Shown piece after piece: positions 30,079-37,091 of a stretch of 43,170 nt of DNA; position 1 is the stretch's first letter, and each line of letters starts with the position of its first letter. The position numbers and the translations under genes are program-made. The notes beneath the pieces are model-generated. The model did not search any database and was not told where the DNA came from. It saw only the letters and a program-made list of their open reading frames with translations. The stretch comes from a virus. The stretch is from positions 1 to 43,170 of the IMG/VR virus record IMGVR_UViG_3300037193_001703. One strand, 5' to 3'.

Positions 30079-30723
30079 TCAGGCAGCGACGAAGCTGGTG
30101 GCGCGACCGATGAACAGGAACGCGATCTTTCGCTGCACCACCGGCTGGTAGTCGGCCTGCTCGGACGCCCAGACGTAGCCGTAGCCGTACTGCACGGCGC
30201 CGCCCATGACGAACTTCATCGCCTTCGGCGTGCGGGCGCGCGAAGCGGCCAGCAGCGCCTGCTGGTCGGTGCGCGACTGGTCGAAGCCCAGGCTGCAGCG
30301 CCAGCGCGAGGCGGTCTCGCCGTTCGGGATGTCGATGTCCCGGAACTCGTCCCACGGGCTGATCGTTTCGAACTTCGGCTCGCCACCCTCCGAGCTGGCC
30401 TCGAGGATCTGGCCGATCTTCGTGCCGAAGGTGATCTCGTACGAAGTGCCGGTGTCGCCCGTGGTCGGGTTCATCGTGGTGTCGGTGGAGCTGTAGCCGG
30501 CCATCGTGAAGGTGTCAGTCGTGACGGCCGACACCTGGGCGATGACGTTGTTGAAGTCGCTCCAGGCCTCCATCAGGAGCAGCACCGGGTCGCCATTCGT
30601 GTAGCCGTGGGCGGTGCTCGTGAAGACCACCGGATTCGCGTTCGTCGCGCTCTCGATGGCCTTGCTGGCGGCGCGCGCGCTCTCCAGGTAGACCTGCGAG
30701 CCCTTGGTGAGGATGTAGGACAT
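30079..30723 (-). CDS. Major tail tube protein
   Basis: A 214-residue protein in the gpV position, upstream of the G/GT chaperones. It begins MSYILTKGSQVYLES and contains long beta strands (NPVVFTSTAHGYTNGDPVLL; VIAQVSAVTTDTFTMAGYSS), consistent with a siphophage tail tube subunit. The strong Shine-Dalgarno (CCGGAGC, 9 nt spacing) fits a protein needed in many copies. Confidence 0.85.
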   Translation of the reverse strand: MSYILTKGSQVYLESARAASKAIESATNANPVVFTSTAHGYTNGDPVLLLMEAWSDFNNVIAQVSAVTTDTFTMAGYSSTDTTMNPTTGDTGTSYEITFGTKIGQILEASSEGGEPKFETISPWDEFRDIDIPNGETASRWRCSLGFDQSRTDQQALLAASRARTPKAMKFVMGGAVQYGYGYVWASEQADYQPVVQRKIAFLFIGRATSFVAA

Positions 30724-30764
30724 GTGGTTGCTCCGGTGAGGTCAGGTGCTGGGCCGTCGCGCGC

Positions 30765-31001
30765 TCAGGCCGCGGGCTTCTTGGGGGCGTCGGCCGCGGC
30801 TGGCGCTGCCGGCGTAGCGTTGGCGGCAGGCTGTTCGACCGCGGCCCACGAGTCGCTACTCGCGAGCAGGACCTTCGCCACCTTTTCGGACACGTGCAGC
30901 ACCTCGCCGGGCTTCACGATGACCCCGTTGTGCGCCACGGGCTGCTTCGCGGTGATAGCGACCGGGGAATGCTTCGTCGCGGGGTTCAGGATGGTGGCCA
31001 T
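30765..31001 (-). CDS. Small tail-region protein (DUF7210-like)
   Basis: A 78-residue protein with the short pattern VAHNGVIVKPGEVLHVSEKVAKVLLASSDS and an Ala/Pro/Lys-rich C-terminal tail. The pattern, a compact beta unit before a charged low-complexity tail, also occurs in the head gene at 31816, so the two may be related. Its role is unknown. A GGAG Shine-Dalgarno precedes the ATG. Confidence 0.65.
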   Translation of the reverse strand: MATILNPATKHSPVAITAKQPVAHNGVIVKPGEVLHVSEKVAKVLLASSDSWAAVEQPAANATPAAPAAADAPKKPAA

Positions 31002-31023
31002 GGTCTGTCGCTCCGTTTGGGGG

Positions 31024-31491
31024 TCAGAGGGTGGTGGTGGGGTCGGCCCCCGGGGTCATGTAGAGGGCATCGAAGACCTGCAGGCCGCGGCGGATCGGCT
31101 GGTCGGTGCCGTTCTCGTCGTCGGCCATGTAGCCGGCCAAGGTGAGCGACTTCACGCCCGGCAGCTCGCCGTTGGCGGCCGCAGTCAGCAGCGCCGCCTC
31201 GACCTCTGCGACCAGGTCGTCGCGGGCGCCCTGCGGATCCGCGCCGCCCTTGATCTCGGCGATGACGACGAAGCGGTAGTGCCGCTCCACGTCGCCGTCC
31301 AGGCTGATCTCGCGTTGGGATTCCGTCAGGCTGCCGTCGCTGAAGCGGGCGCCGTAGTCCTCGACCAGCAGCGACTTCGTCACCGGCCGGTCGCTGAACG
31401 GATGCTCGGCCACGTTGCTGCCGGCGGCCGTGCGCGCGTCGCGCAGCACGTCGACGGCGGCCTGGCGGATGAGCTTGCGGGCGTGGGCCAT
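31024..31491 (-). CDS. Tail terminator, lambda gpU-like
   Basis: A 155-residue protein: an opening helix AHARKLIRQAAVDVLRDARTA, then VAEHPFSDRP and the RHYRFVVIAEIKGGADPQGA region with alternating strands. Position between the FII-like head-tail joiner and the tail tube gene, and the general fold pattern, fit gpU, which caps the tube and joins it to the head. It starts 4 nt after the previous stop. Confidence 0.7.
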   Translation of the reverse strand: MAHARKLIRQAAVDVLRDARTAAGSNVAEHPFSDRPVTKSLLVEDYGARFSDGSLTESQREISLDGDVERHYRFVVIAEIKGGADPQGARDDLVAEVEAALLTAAANGELPGVKSLTLAGYMADDENGTDQPIRRGLQVFDALYMTPGADPTTTL

Positions 31492-31495
31492 GGCG

Positions 31496-31792
31496 TCAGG
31501 TCGTGAGCTGCAGCGGCAGCGTGATGAGGCCGGTGCCGTCGCGCTCGGGCTGGCGGACCTCGTAGACCGCGATCTCGCCCTGCAGGTCGGGAGGCGCCAC
31601 CAGCGTGGAGCCCTCCTCGACGTAGGGCACCGCGGCTTCCGGGCACGTGAAAGACGGCTTGGTGCCGGCGATGCCGTCCACGGCCGAGTAGCCACGATCG
31701 AGGATGCCGGCGACGGCCTGGCCGTCGATCTGCACCTCGGTGGCGTGCTCGTTCTTGTCGAAGAACACGCTCAGGTCCTCGGTCATGGGCAT
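31496..31792 (-). CDS. Head-tail joining protein, FII-like
   Basis: A 98-residue protein resembling lambda FII: MTEDLSVFFDKNEHATEVQI, QAVAGILDRGYSAVDGIAG, then KPSFTCPEAAVPYV and GEIAVYEVRQPERDGTGL. FII-type proteins form the ring at the head connector to which the tail attaches. ATG 31792 is taken; ATG 31786 is equally possible. Confidence 0.78.
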   Translation of the reverse strand: MPMTEDLSVFFDKNEHATEVQIDGQAVAGILDRGYSAVDGIAGTKPSFTCPEAAVPYVEEGSTLVAPPDLQGEIAVYEVRQPERDGTGLITLPLQLTT

Positions 31793-31815
31793 GGCGCGGC
31801 CGCTCGCTTCGCGCG

Positions 31816-32154
31816 TCAGGTCTTGCCGGGCTTCGAGGCCTTGCCGTCGGCGGCCAGCTGAGCGGCGGCTTCGGCTTCAGCCTTGGCGCGGGCGTCGGCC
31901 TCGGCCTGCGCTTCGCGCGCGGCGGCTTCCTCGGCGTCGGCCTTCTCGCGCGCCTTGGCGGCGGCGGCTTCGCGCTTGGAGGCGGCCTCGCGAGCCGCTG
32001 CGACGTTTGGCGTGGCAGCCGAGCCGGAGGCGACCAGCTGAGCGGCGGCCTTCTCGTCGACCGTGAGCTCGTCGCCCTCTTCGAAGACCTCGCCGTTGCG
32101 ATGGATGGTCGTCAGCGAGATGAGGGCGATCAGCTTGGGCTTGGTGGTTGCCAT
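31816..32154 (-). CDS. Head-region protein with Lys/Ala-rich coiled coil
   Basis: A 112-residue protein: a short domain (IHRNGEVFEEGDELTVDEKA, then AQLVASGSA) like that of the gene at 30765, followed by a 60-residue Ala/Lys/Glu/Arg helix (about residues 50-105) that is very likely a coiled coil. It sits where lambda encodes FI, a DNA-packaging accessory factor, and the Ala/charged helix is reminiscent of FI-type proteins; this link is inference. Shine-Dalgarno AGGAG is clear. Confidence 0.65.
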   Translation of the reverse strand: MATTKPKLIALISLTTIHRNGEVFEEGDELTVDEKAAAQLVASGSAATPNVAAAREAASKREAAAAKAREKADAEEAAAREAQAEADARAKAEAEAAAQLAADGKASKPGKT

Positions 32155-32189
32155 GGTGGGCTCCTGAAGAGGTTGAGCTGCGCCAGCGA

Positions 32190-33146
32190 TCAGCTGACGG
32201 CGTCGGTGATCAGGTAGCCGGCCGTCGCGCCCACGAGGTAGGGCTTGCGCGCGTCGGTGTACGGGTAGTACCAGGTCTTCGAATTCGGATCCCAGTACGC
32301 CTGCTCGGCGAACGGGTAGCCGTTGAGCTGGTACGTGTAGCCGAAGCTGGGCGAGCCCATTTCCGCGGCCGACGCCGGCTGCGTGTAGGCCAGCAGCGCA
32401 TGCTTGCCCCACACGTCGGCGAAGGTCGGCGCCGTGGCGGTGCCGGTGTTGTAGACCGCGCGGCCGACGACGATCTGGTCGACCTCGAACAGCGCTTGCA
32501 GTTGCTGAATCGTGGCGGGCGGCCGATCGCTGGCGGTGCTGAGGCGGTCCAGCACCTTCGGATGCGATCGCAGAGCGGTCAGCACCTTCGGGCCCAGCTC
32601 CAGGACGTTCGGGAAGTAGCCGATCTTGGCGCGGATGGCTTCCTTGCCCGTCTCGATGTCCGTGAACGGATCGCTGTCCGTGTGCACCACGTTCCACTGG
32701 TCATTGCCGGACAGCGTGACCTTGTTGCCGGCCGGGTAGTTGGCGGCCGTCGTGGCAAGCGTGGCGGCCTCCACCTCGCGCTCCAGCTCCATCATGTTCT
32801 GGACCTTGCGGATCGCCATCGCGCCCTGGTTCAGGTTCGGCACGGCCTGCGCCTCTTCCATCAGCTCGCGCGGCACGGAGCCTTCGAGCGAGTAGTCGAC
32901 CAGGCTGAAGTCGCCGCTGGCGTAGCCGAACTGAACCCGTTTCGTGTTGGCTCCGGGCGCGCGCTTGCTGTTGATCAGCATGAAGTCCTCGGCGCCGAAA
33001 CTGAGGATCTTTCCGGCCCGGGCCCCCACCGAAACGCGCGGGAACAGCACGTCGGCCACCGCCGCCTGCGGGCTGCGCCAGCCCCGCGCAACGGTGGTCA
33101 ACATCGGGTCGATGACCCGGGCTTGTGCGGTGGTCTGCTGGGCCAT
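32190..33146 (-). CDS. Major capsid protein
   Basis: A 318-residue protein in the gpE position, between the decoration protein and the head-tail joiners. It opens with RVIDPMLTTVARGWRSPQAA, then LFPRVSVGARAGKILSFGAE and NTKRVQFGYASGDFSLVDYS, which resembles the lambda-E/HK97-fold capsid family. The length is normal. The strong ACGGAGC Shine-Dalgarno 9 nt upstream of ATG 33146 suits a highly expressed gene. Confidence 0.88.
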   Translation of the reverse strand: MAQQTTAQARVIDPMLTTVARGWRSPQAAVADVLFPRVSVGARAGKILSFGAEDFMLINSKRAPGANTKRVQFGYASGDFSLVDYSLEGSVPRELMEEAQAVPNLNQGAMAIRKVQNMMELEREVEAATLATTAANYPAGNKVTLSGNDQWNVVHTDSDPFTDIETGKEAIRAKIGYFPNVLELGPKVLTALRSHPKVLDRLSTASDRPPATIQQLQALFEVDQIVVGRAVYNTGTATAPTFADVWGKHALLAYTQPASAAEMGSPSFGYTYQLNGYPFAEQAYWDPNSKTWYYPYTDARKPYLVGATAGYLITDAVS

Positions 33147-33189
33147 GTGGCTGCTCCGTCAGGTGATCGAAATCGGTGGTGGGTGAGCG

Positions 33190-33537
33190 TCAGGCGTTCG
33201 GGATCAGCAGGACCTCGATGAGGTCACCGTCCGCTGCAGCGGCGGTCAGCGCTTGCGCGACCTTCGTGTTGGTGCTGTCGTGCGCGACGACCTTCCCGGC
33301 CGCATCCACCTTGCAGGCGCCCTTGACTGCGATCGCACCGCCGGCTTCGACGATTGCCGTGCCGACGCAGTCGACCGTGAGCTGGTCACCGCTGACGCCG
33401 GCAAAGCGCGTGACGCCGAGAGCCGGGCCGCCGGCAGCGGGATAGGTGCCATCCGCCTCGACGAAACGATTAGCGGCGACAGTGGCCGCGGCCTGGACGG
33501 TCAGCGAGACGACCGCGTAGCTGCCAAGCATTCCCAT
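33190..33537 (-). CDS. Capsid decoration (cement) protein, DUF2190-like
   Basis: A 115-residue Gly/Ala/Val-rich beta protein (GDQLTVDCVGTAIVEAGGAIAV is the core pattern; then AAGKVVAHDSTNTKVAQALT and GDLIEVLLIP). This is the DUF2190 pattern of phage capsid cement proteins. It lies between the protease/scaffold and the capsid gene, the slot of lambda gpD, and should stabilise the expanded head. A GGAG Shine-Dalgarno precedes ATG 33537. Confidence 0.82.
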   Translation of the reverse strand: MGMLGSYAVVSLTVQAAATVAANRFVEADGTYPAAGGPALGVTRFAGVSGDQLTVDCVGTAIVEAGGAIAVKGACKVDAAGKVVAHDSTNTKVAQALTAAAADGDLIEVLLIPNA

Positions 33538-33572
33538 GGTGGGCTCCTAGGTGGTGAAAGGTGCGTGTGCGA

Positions 33573-33971
33573 TCAGCCGGCGTAACCCAGGCGCTGGGCG
33601 GCCAGCAGCGGGTCGATGCCTTCCTTGGCGGCGAGCGCCGCGACCTCGTCGGCCTTCTGCTGCTCGGTCTTCTCGCCCTTCGGGTCGACGGCCTTCGTGC
33701 CGGCCGTCTTCACTGGATCCGGCGCCTCTTCCGCGCTGGCCTTGGCCGCCGCGTCGAGCTTCTTGCGCTCGGCCGCATTGACCTGCAGCGCGGCGTCGCC
33801 GGGGCTGGTCTTGCCGTCGAACTTCAGCGACGCGATCAGCGCCTCGTGGCCGGGCAGCACGGCGTTCTCTACGCCCTGGATGCGCGCACGCTCCTGCTCG
33901 GCGCCGAGCGCGATGAGGGCTTGTGCAGCTTCCGGCGACTCGGCGCGGATCTGCTCGACGGTTTGCGGCAT
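33573..33971 (-). CDS. Nested scaffolding protein (Nu3-like), internal start
   Basis: Within the protease gene, an in-frame ATG at 33971 (residue 298) is preceded by CCGGAG with 8 nt spacing, as good a Shine-Dalgarno as those of the capsid and tail tube genes. The product would be a 132-residue, highly charged helical protein equal to the C-terminal domain. Lambda makes its scaffold Nu3 in the same way from within C. It should be made in excess of the protease and help assemble the prohead. Confidence 0.75.
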   Translation of the reverse strand: MPQTVEQIRAESPEAAQALIALGAEQERARIQGVENAVLPGHEALIASLKFDGKTSPGDAALQVNAAERKKLDAAAKASAEEAPDPVKTAGTKAVDPKGEKTEQQKADEVAALAAKEGIDPLLAAQRLGYAG

Positions 33972-34862
33972 GGTGATGACTCCGGAGGTGGGTTGCGCGC
34001 TGGCGCGGGTGCCGCGCGAGGACGGCCGGGACTTGTTGAGGTCGGTGATGAGTGCGTCGAGCGACGTGATGCCGTCGACCAGGCCGGCGGCCACGGCTTG
34101 GCGGCCGCGGAACACGCGGCCATCGGCCATGTCCTGCAGCACCTTCTCTTCGGACACGCCGCGGTGCTTTGCCACGGCCTCGACGAAGAGCGCATAGACG
34201 TAGTCGACGTCGTCCTGCAGCGTCTGGCGGCCGGCGTCGGTCAGCGGGCCGTACATGCTGGCGCTGCGCTTGAACTTGCCGGCGGTGATCTCGGTGGTGC
34301 GCACGCCCTCGCGGGATTCGGCGACCGACACGTCGACGTGCTTCACCACCACGCCGATCGAGCCGACCTGCGTGGCGTTGTCGACCGCGTAGGCCTTGAA
34401 GGCGGCGGAGCCGATCCAGTAGGCCGCGGAGCACATGCCGCCGTCGGCCAGTGCCACGATGGGCTTGCGCTCGCGCGCCGCGAAGACGGCGTTGGCCAGC
34501 TGCTCGGTGCCGTCGACGGTGCCGCCGGGGCTGTCGATGGCCAGGATGATGGAGTGCGCCTCGTCGTCGTCCAGCGCCTGCTGCAGGTCGCGCGCCATCA
34601 GCTGCATGGAGCTGCCGCCGCTGATCGACATGAACATGTTCATGCGCTTGGCGAGCACGCCCGTGATGGGCACGACGGCGACGCCGCGGTCGACGGTGTA
34701 GCGGCGCTGCTCGTTCTGCAGCGGCCGGCCCAGGCGGGCCTCCATCGCTTCGAGGTCGACCTTCTCGCCGCGCGCGTGGCGTGCCGCGATCTCGTGGATC
34801 GTCAGCAGCATCTCGGGCTGGATGGCCCAGGGCGCGTTCAGTGCTTGAAGGATGGTCGACAT
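33573..34862 (-). CDS. Head maturation protease (S49 / SppA-like) with C-terminal scaffold domain
   Basis: A 429-residue protein like lambda gpC. The protease part (about 50-280) has SIILAIDSPGGTVDG, the catalytic Ser145 in GGMCSAAYWI and a probable Lys196 in ITAGKFKRS, the Ser-Lys dyad of S49/SppA peptidases. After a Ser/Pro-rich linker (about 275-297), the last 132 residues are charged and helical (EQERARIQGVEN; AAERKKLDAAAKASAEEA), the scaffold. That part has its own start at 33971. It processes the scaffold and portal during head maturation, by family knowledge. Confidence 0.9.
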   Translation of the reverse strand: MSTILQALNAPWAIQPEMLLTIHEIAARHARGEKVDLEAMEARLGRPLQNEQRRYTVDRGVAVVPITGVLAKRMNMFMSISGGSSMQLMARDLQQALDDDEAHSIILAIDSPGGTVDGTEQLANAVFAARERKPIVALADGGMCSAAYWIGSAAFKAYAVDNATQVGSIGVVVKHVDVSVAESREGVRTTEITAGKFKRSASMYGPLTDAGRQTLQDDVDYVYALFVEAVAKHRGVSEEKVLQDMADGRVFRGRQAVAAGLVDGITSLDALITDLNKSRPSSRGTRASAQPTSGVITMPQTVEQIRAESPEAAQALIALGAEQERARIQGVENAVLPGHEALIASLKFDGKTSPGDAALQVNAAERKKLDAAAKASAEEAPDPVKTAGTKAVDPKGEKTEQQKADEVAALAAKEGIDPLLAAQRLGYAG

Positions 34863-34907
34863 GTGCAGCCAAATCGAATGGCTGCGCACTCTATGGATTC
34901 GACCCGC

Positions 34908-34926
34908 CGGAAATAACGGGGGATTT
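34908..34926 (-). repeat. 19-bp gene-junction element, copy 1
   Basis: On the minus strand this reads AAATCCCCCGTTATTTCCG, beginning at the last base of the portal stop codon and lying in the 63-bp gap before the protease gene. An 18/19-identical copy follows the stop codon of the gene at 36834. It is A+T-rich at one end and has a C-run, unlike the surrounding coding DNA. Confidence 0.8.
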
Positions 34927-36551
34927 CAGGCCGGCGCCGGCGCAGGGGTTGGCGCCTTCCCTGCAGGCGCGGCTGGTTTCGGCTGCTCGCCGGGCACGGT
35001 CAGGCCGGCGTCGCGCCTGGCCTTGGCCTCGCGCAGCGTCTGCTGGTGCTTGGTTTGCCAGTCGATGCCGTCGTGCAGGATGCTTTCGGCTTCGAGCGTG
35101 CTGATGCCCAGCGCCACCCTGCCCTCGGCGGCCTCGACGTCCTTCGTGGGGTCGATCGAGCCGGGCCCGTCGCCCACCCACTGCGCCTTGCACCAGGCGG
35201 CGCGCCGCACCTCGTCGGCGAAGAAGCCGGGCGCGGCGATGCGGCGGTTGGCGACCTCGTCGGCGAGCCACAGCTCATAGATCGGCTGGCAGAAGTACGT
35301 GGCCAGCCAGTCGCGCCAGCCGATGAAGTACTTCCAGGCCATGAGCAGCGCGCCGCGTGCGGCGCTGTAGCTGCTCTGGTAATGCATGATCAGGACCTCG
35401 TACGGGATGCCGATCGCCATGCCGATTTGGCGAATGCACGAGGTCACGAACGGGTCGAACTGCGCGTTCGGTCGCGCCGGATTGACCTCGATGGGCTCCT
35501 CGCCCGGCAGCAGGTTGACGACCTGGCCGCCCTCCATTTCGCCGGACCACTTCGAGGCGTTCGCGACCGAGGCCTCGACCAGCACCTTCTGAGCGTCGGT
35601 TTCGAACATGTCGGCGAAGGCCTTCGGGTCCATGCGCACGAACACGCTGAACAGGCTCGACGTGACGGCCGCGGCCAGCTCGCTCTCGGTGTAGCGCGAG
35701 AGCTGCTTCAGCGGCTCGATGACAGGTGCGAGGATCGGCACGCCGCGGCGCAGCCCCGGCCGCGTCACGCGGTAGAGGTGCAGCACGTTGCGCCGGCCCG
35801 ACGCGCTGCGGGCCTCGCGCCTGGTCCAGGTCAGGTCCGTGACGTTGTCGCCGGGGTGCCGGTTCGTGAAGTGGTAGGCCACCGCCTCACCTGTCTCGGC
35901 GTCGTGGTCGATGCCCTCGGTGCGCGTCTCGGTGTCGGCCTCGCGGCCTGGGTTCGAGCAGAAGTCGGCTTCGAGCAGCTGCACCGCCAGCTTCCTGCGG
36001 CCGCCGACGCCGCGCGGCACCATCGGCGTCAGCGCGAAGACGTCGCCGCGCACCATGGTGCTGCGCAGCGTCAGGTCCTGCAGGCCGTAGAAGTTGAGCT
36101 TGCGCGCGAGATCGCAGTCCACCGACTCGCTCCAGGCGCGGAAGCGTCGGCGCGTGTCGGTTTGCCAGGCCTCGCGCTGCTCATCGGACAGGCCGAGGAA
36201 GGCGCCGTCGATCTGTGGGTTGCAGGACAGGCCGGTGCCGACCGTATGCAGCGCGGTGGTGTTGATGACGCCGGCGGCCACCGGCGCGTTGCGCTCCAGG
36301 TCCGCTGCGCGCTGCCGCAGCATCGGCAGGTCGGCGATGACGTCCGTGGCTGGCGAGCCTGCCGTGGTGCGCCACGAGGTGAGCGACGCCTTGTCGATTC
36401 TGGCGCCGGCGTAGCCGCCGGCCAGCGCCAGCGCGCCGCGGGCCTGCATGCGACGGATCGCCGTCTTCGGCGCCACGTAGGCGATGAGCTTGTCGAGCAG
36501 GTTCTGTGGTGCGAAGAGGCCGGGCGGCACCAGCGGCGGGTTCTGCGACAT
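34926..36551 (-). CDS. Portal protein, lambda gpB family
   Basis: A 541-residue portal protein forming the DNA entry ring. Recognisable parts are AARGALALAGGYAG-type N-terminal sequence, SPATDVIADLPMLRQRAADL, ERNAPVAAGVINTTALHTVG, SESVDCDLARKLNFYGLQDL, then MAIGIPYEVLIMHYQSSYSA, the most conserved box of lambda-type portals. The C-terminus is Pro/Ala-rich. It is followed by the protease/scaffold gene and preceded by the gpW-like gene, the standard lambda order. Confidence 0.93.
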   Translation of the reverse strand: MSQNPPLVPPGLFAPQNLLDKLIAYVAPKTAIRRMQARGALALAGGYAGARIDKASLTSWRTTAGSPATDVIADLPMLRQRAADLERNAPVAAGVINTTALHTVGTGLSCNPQIDGAFLGLSDEQREAWQTDTRRRFRAWSESVDCDLARKLNFYGLQDLTLRSTMVRGDVFALTPMVPRGVGGRRKLAVQLLEADFCSNPGREADTETRTEGIDHDAETGEAVAYHFTNRHPGDNVTDLTWTRREARSASGRRNVLHLYRVTRPGLRRGVPILAPVIEPLKQLSRYTESELAAAVTSSLFSVFVRMDPKAFADMFETDAQKVLVEASVANASKWSGEMEGGQVVNLLPGEEPIEVNPARPNAQFDPFVTSCIRQIGMAIGIPYEVLIMHYQSSYSAARGALLMAWKYFIGWRDWLATYFCQPIYELWLADEVANRRIAAPGFFADEVRRAAWCKAQWVGDGPGSIDPTKDVEAAEGRVALGISTLEAESILHDGIDWQTKHQQTLREAKARRDAGLTVPGEQPKPAAPAGKAPTPAPAPA

Positions 36552-36554
36552 GGG

Positions 36555-36788
36555 TCAGCCTCTCGGGACGACGACGCGGTTGCGGCCGAGCGTGCTGGTG
36601 CCGAGGGTCTCGGCACGCGCGTTCCAGGTCTTGATGCCTTCCTGGATCTCGGCCAGGTTGGCCCGGCGCAGCTCGCGCTCGCCCTGCGGCGTCTGGATGC
36701 GGTAGGACTGGCCCGCCAGCACCGCGGCCTCCGCGGCCAGGTAGAGGGCGAGCTGGGCTTCGGCTTGAGCGAGGGTGATTCCGGCCAT
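36555..36788 (-). CDS. gpW-like head-tail joining protein (DUF6148-like)
   Basis: A 77-residue protein of the pattern ITLAQAEAQLALYLAAEAAV, GQSYRIQTPQGERELRRAN, LAEIQEGIKTWNARAETL, that is two helices around a small beta hairpin, as in gpW. gpW binds beneath the portal so that tails can attach. It lies directly before the portal gene as in lambda, 3 nt from its start. Confidence 0.85.
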   Translation of the reverse strand: MAGITLAQAEAQLALYLAAEAAVLAGQSYRIQTPQGERELRRANLAEIQEGIKTWNARAETLGTSTLGRNRVVVPRG

Positions 36789-36816
36789 GGGCGCGCAGGA
36801 TAGGCACCGCCGCGGG

Positions 36817-36835
36817 CGGAAATAACGGGGGGTTT
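36817..36835 (-). repeat. 19-bp gene-junction element, copy 2
   Basis: On the minus strand this reads AAACCCCCCGTTATTTCCG, starting inside the TAA stop of the gene at 36834 and lying in the 45-bp gap before the gpW-like gene. It matches copy 1 (34908-34926) at 18 of 19 positions. Confidence 0.8.
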
Positions 36836-37091
36836 AGCGCCGCAGCAGCCGGTACATGGTCTCGCGCACGCTGTCGGTGGCCACCGCCTCGCGCGGCGCC
36901 GGCGCGGCTGGCGGCCGCCCGACGTTGCCCGTCATCGTCTTCCAGACCTGCACGCGCTGCCCGCCCCATTCGGCCCGGATCTCGACCTCCACGGCCAGCA
37001 GCACCGCCTCGCTGATGCCGGGCATCGCCGCGCGCACCTGGTCGAGCGTGGCCCGCACGATGTCGCGGCGGTCGTGGTCGGCCACGGTCAC
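36834..37091 (-). CDS. Small protein after terminase, Mor-like motif
   Basis: An 85-residue protein starting with GTG in a GTGA overlap with the terminase stop; no other well-placed start is seen. The segment MPGISEAVLLAVEVEIRAEWGGQRVQVWK resembles the region of Mor-family phage activators that ends in a GG-aromatic strand, and such proteins are often annotated near terminases. The Mor DNA-binding helix-turn-helix is absent, so a transcription role is doubtful. It ends at the 19-bp junction element. Confidence 0.6.
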   Translation of the reverse strand: MTVADHDRRDIVRATLDQVRAAMPGISEAVLLAVEVEIRAEWGGQRVQVWKTMTGNVGRPPAAPAPREAVATDSVRETMYRLLRR

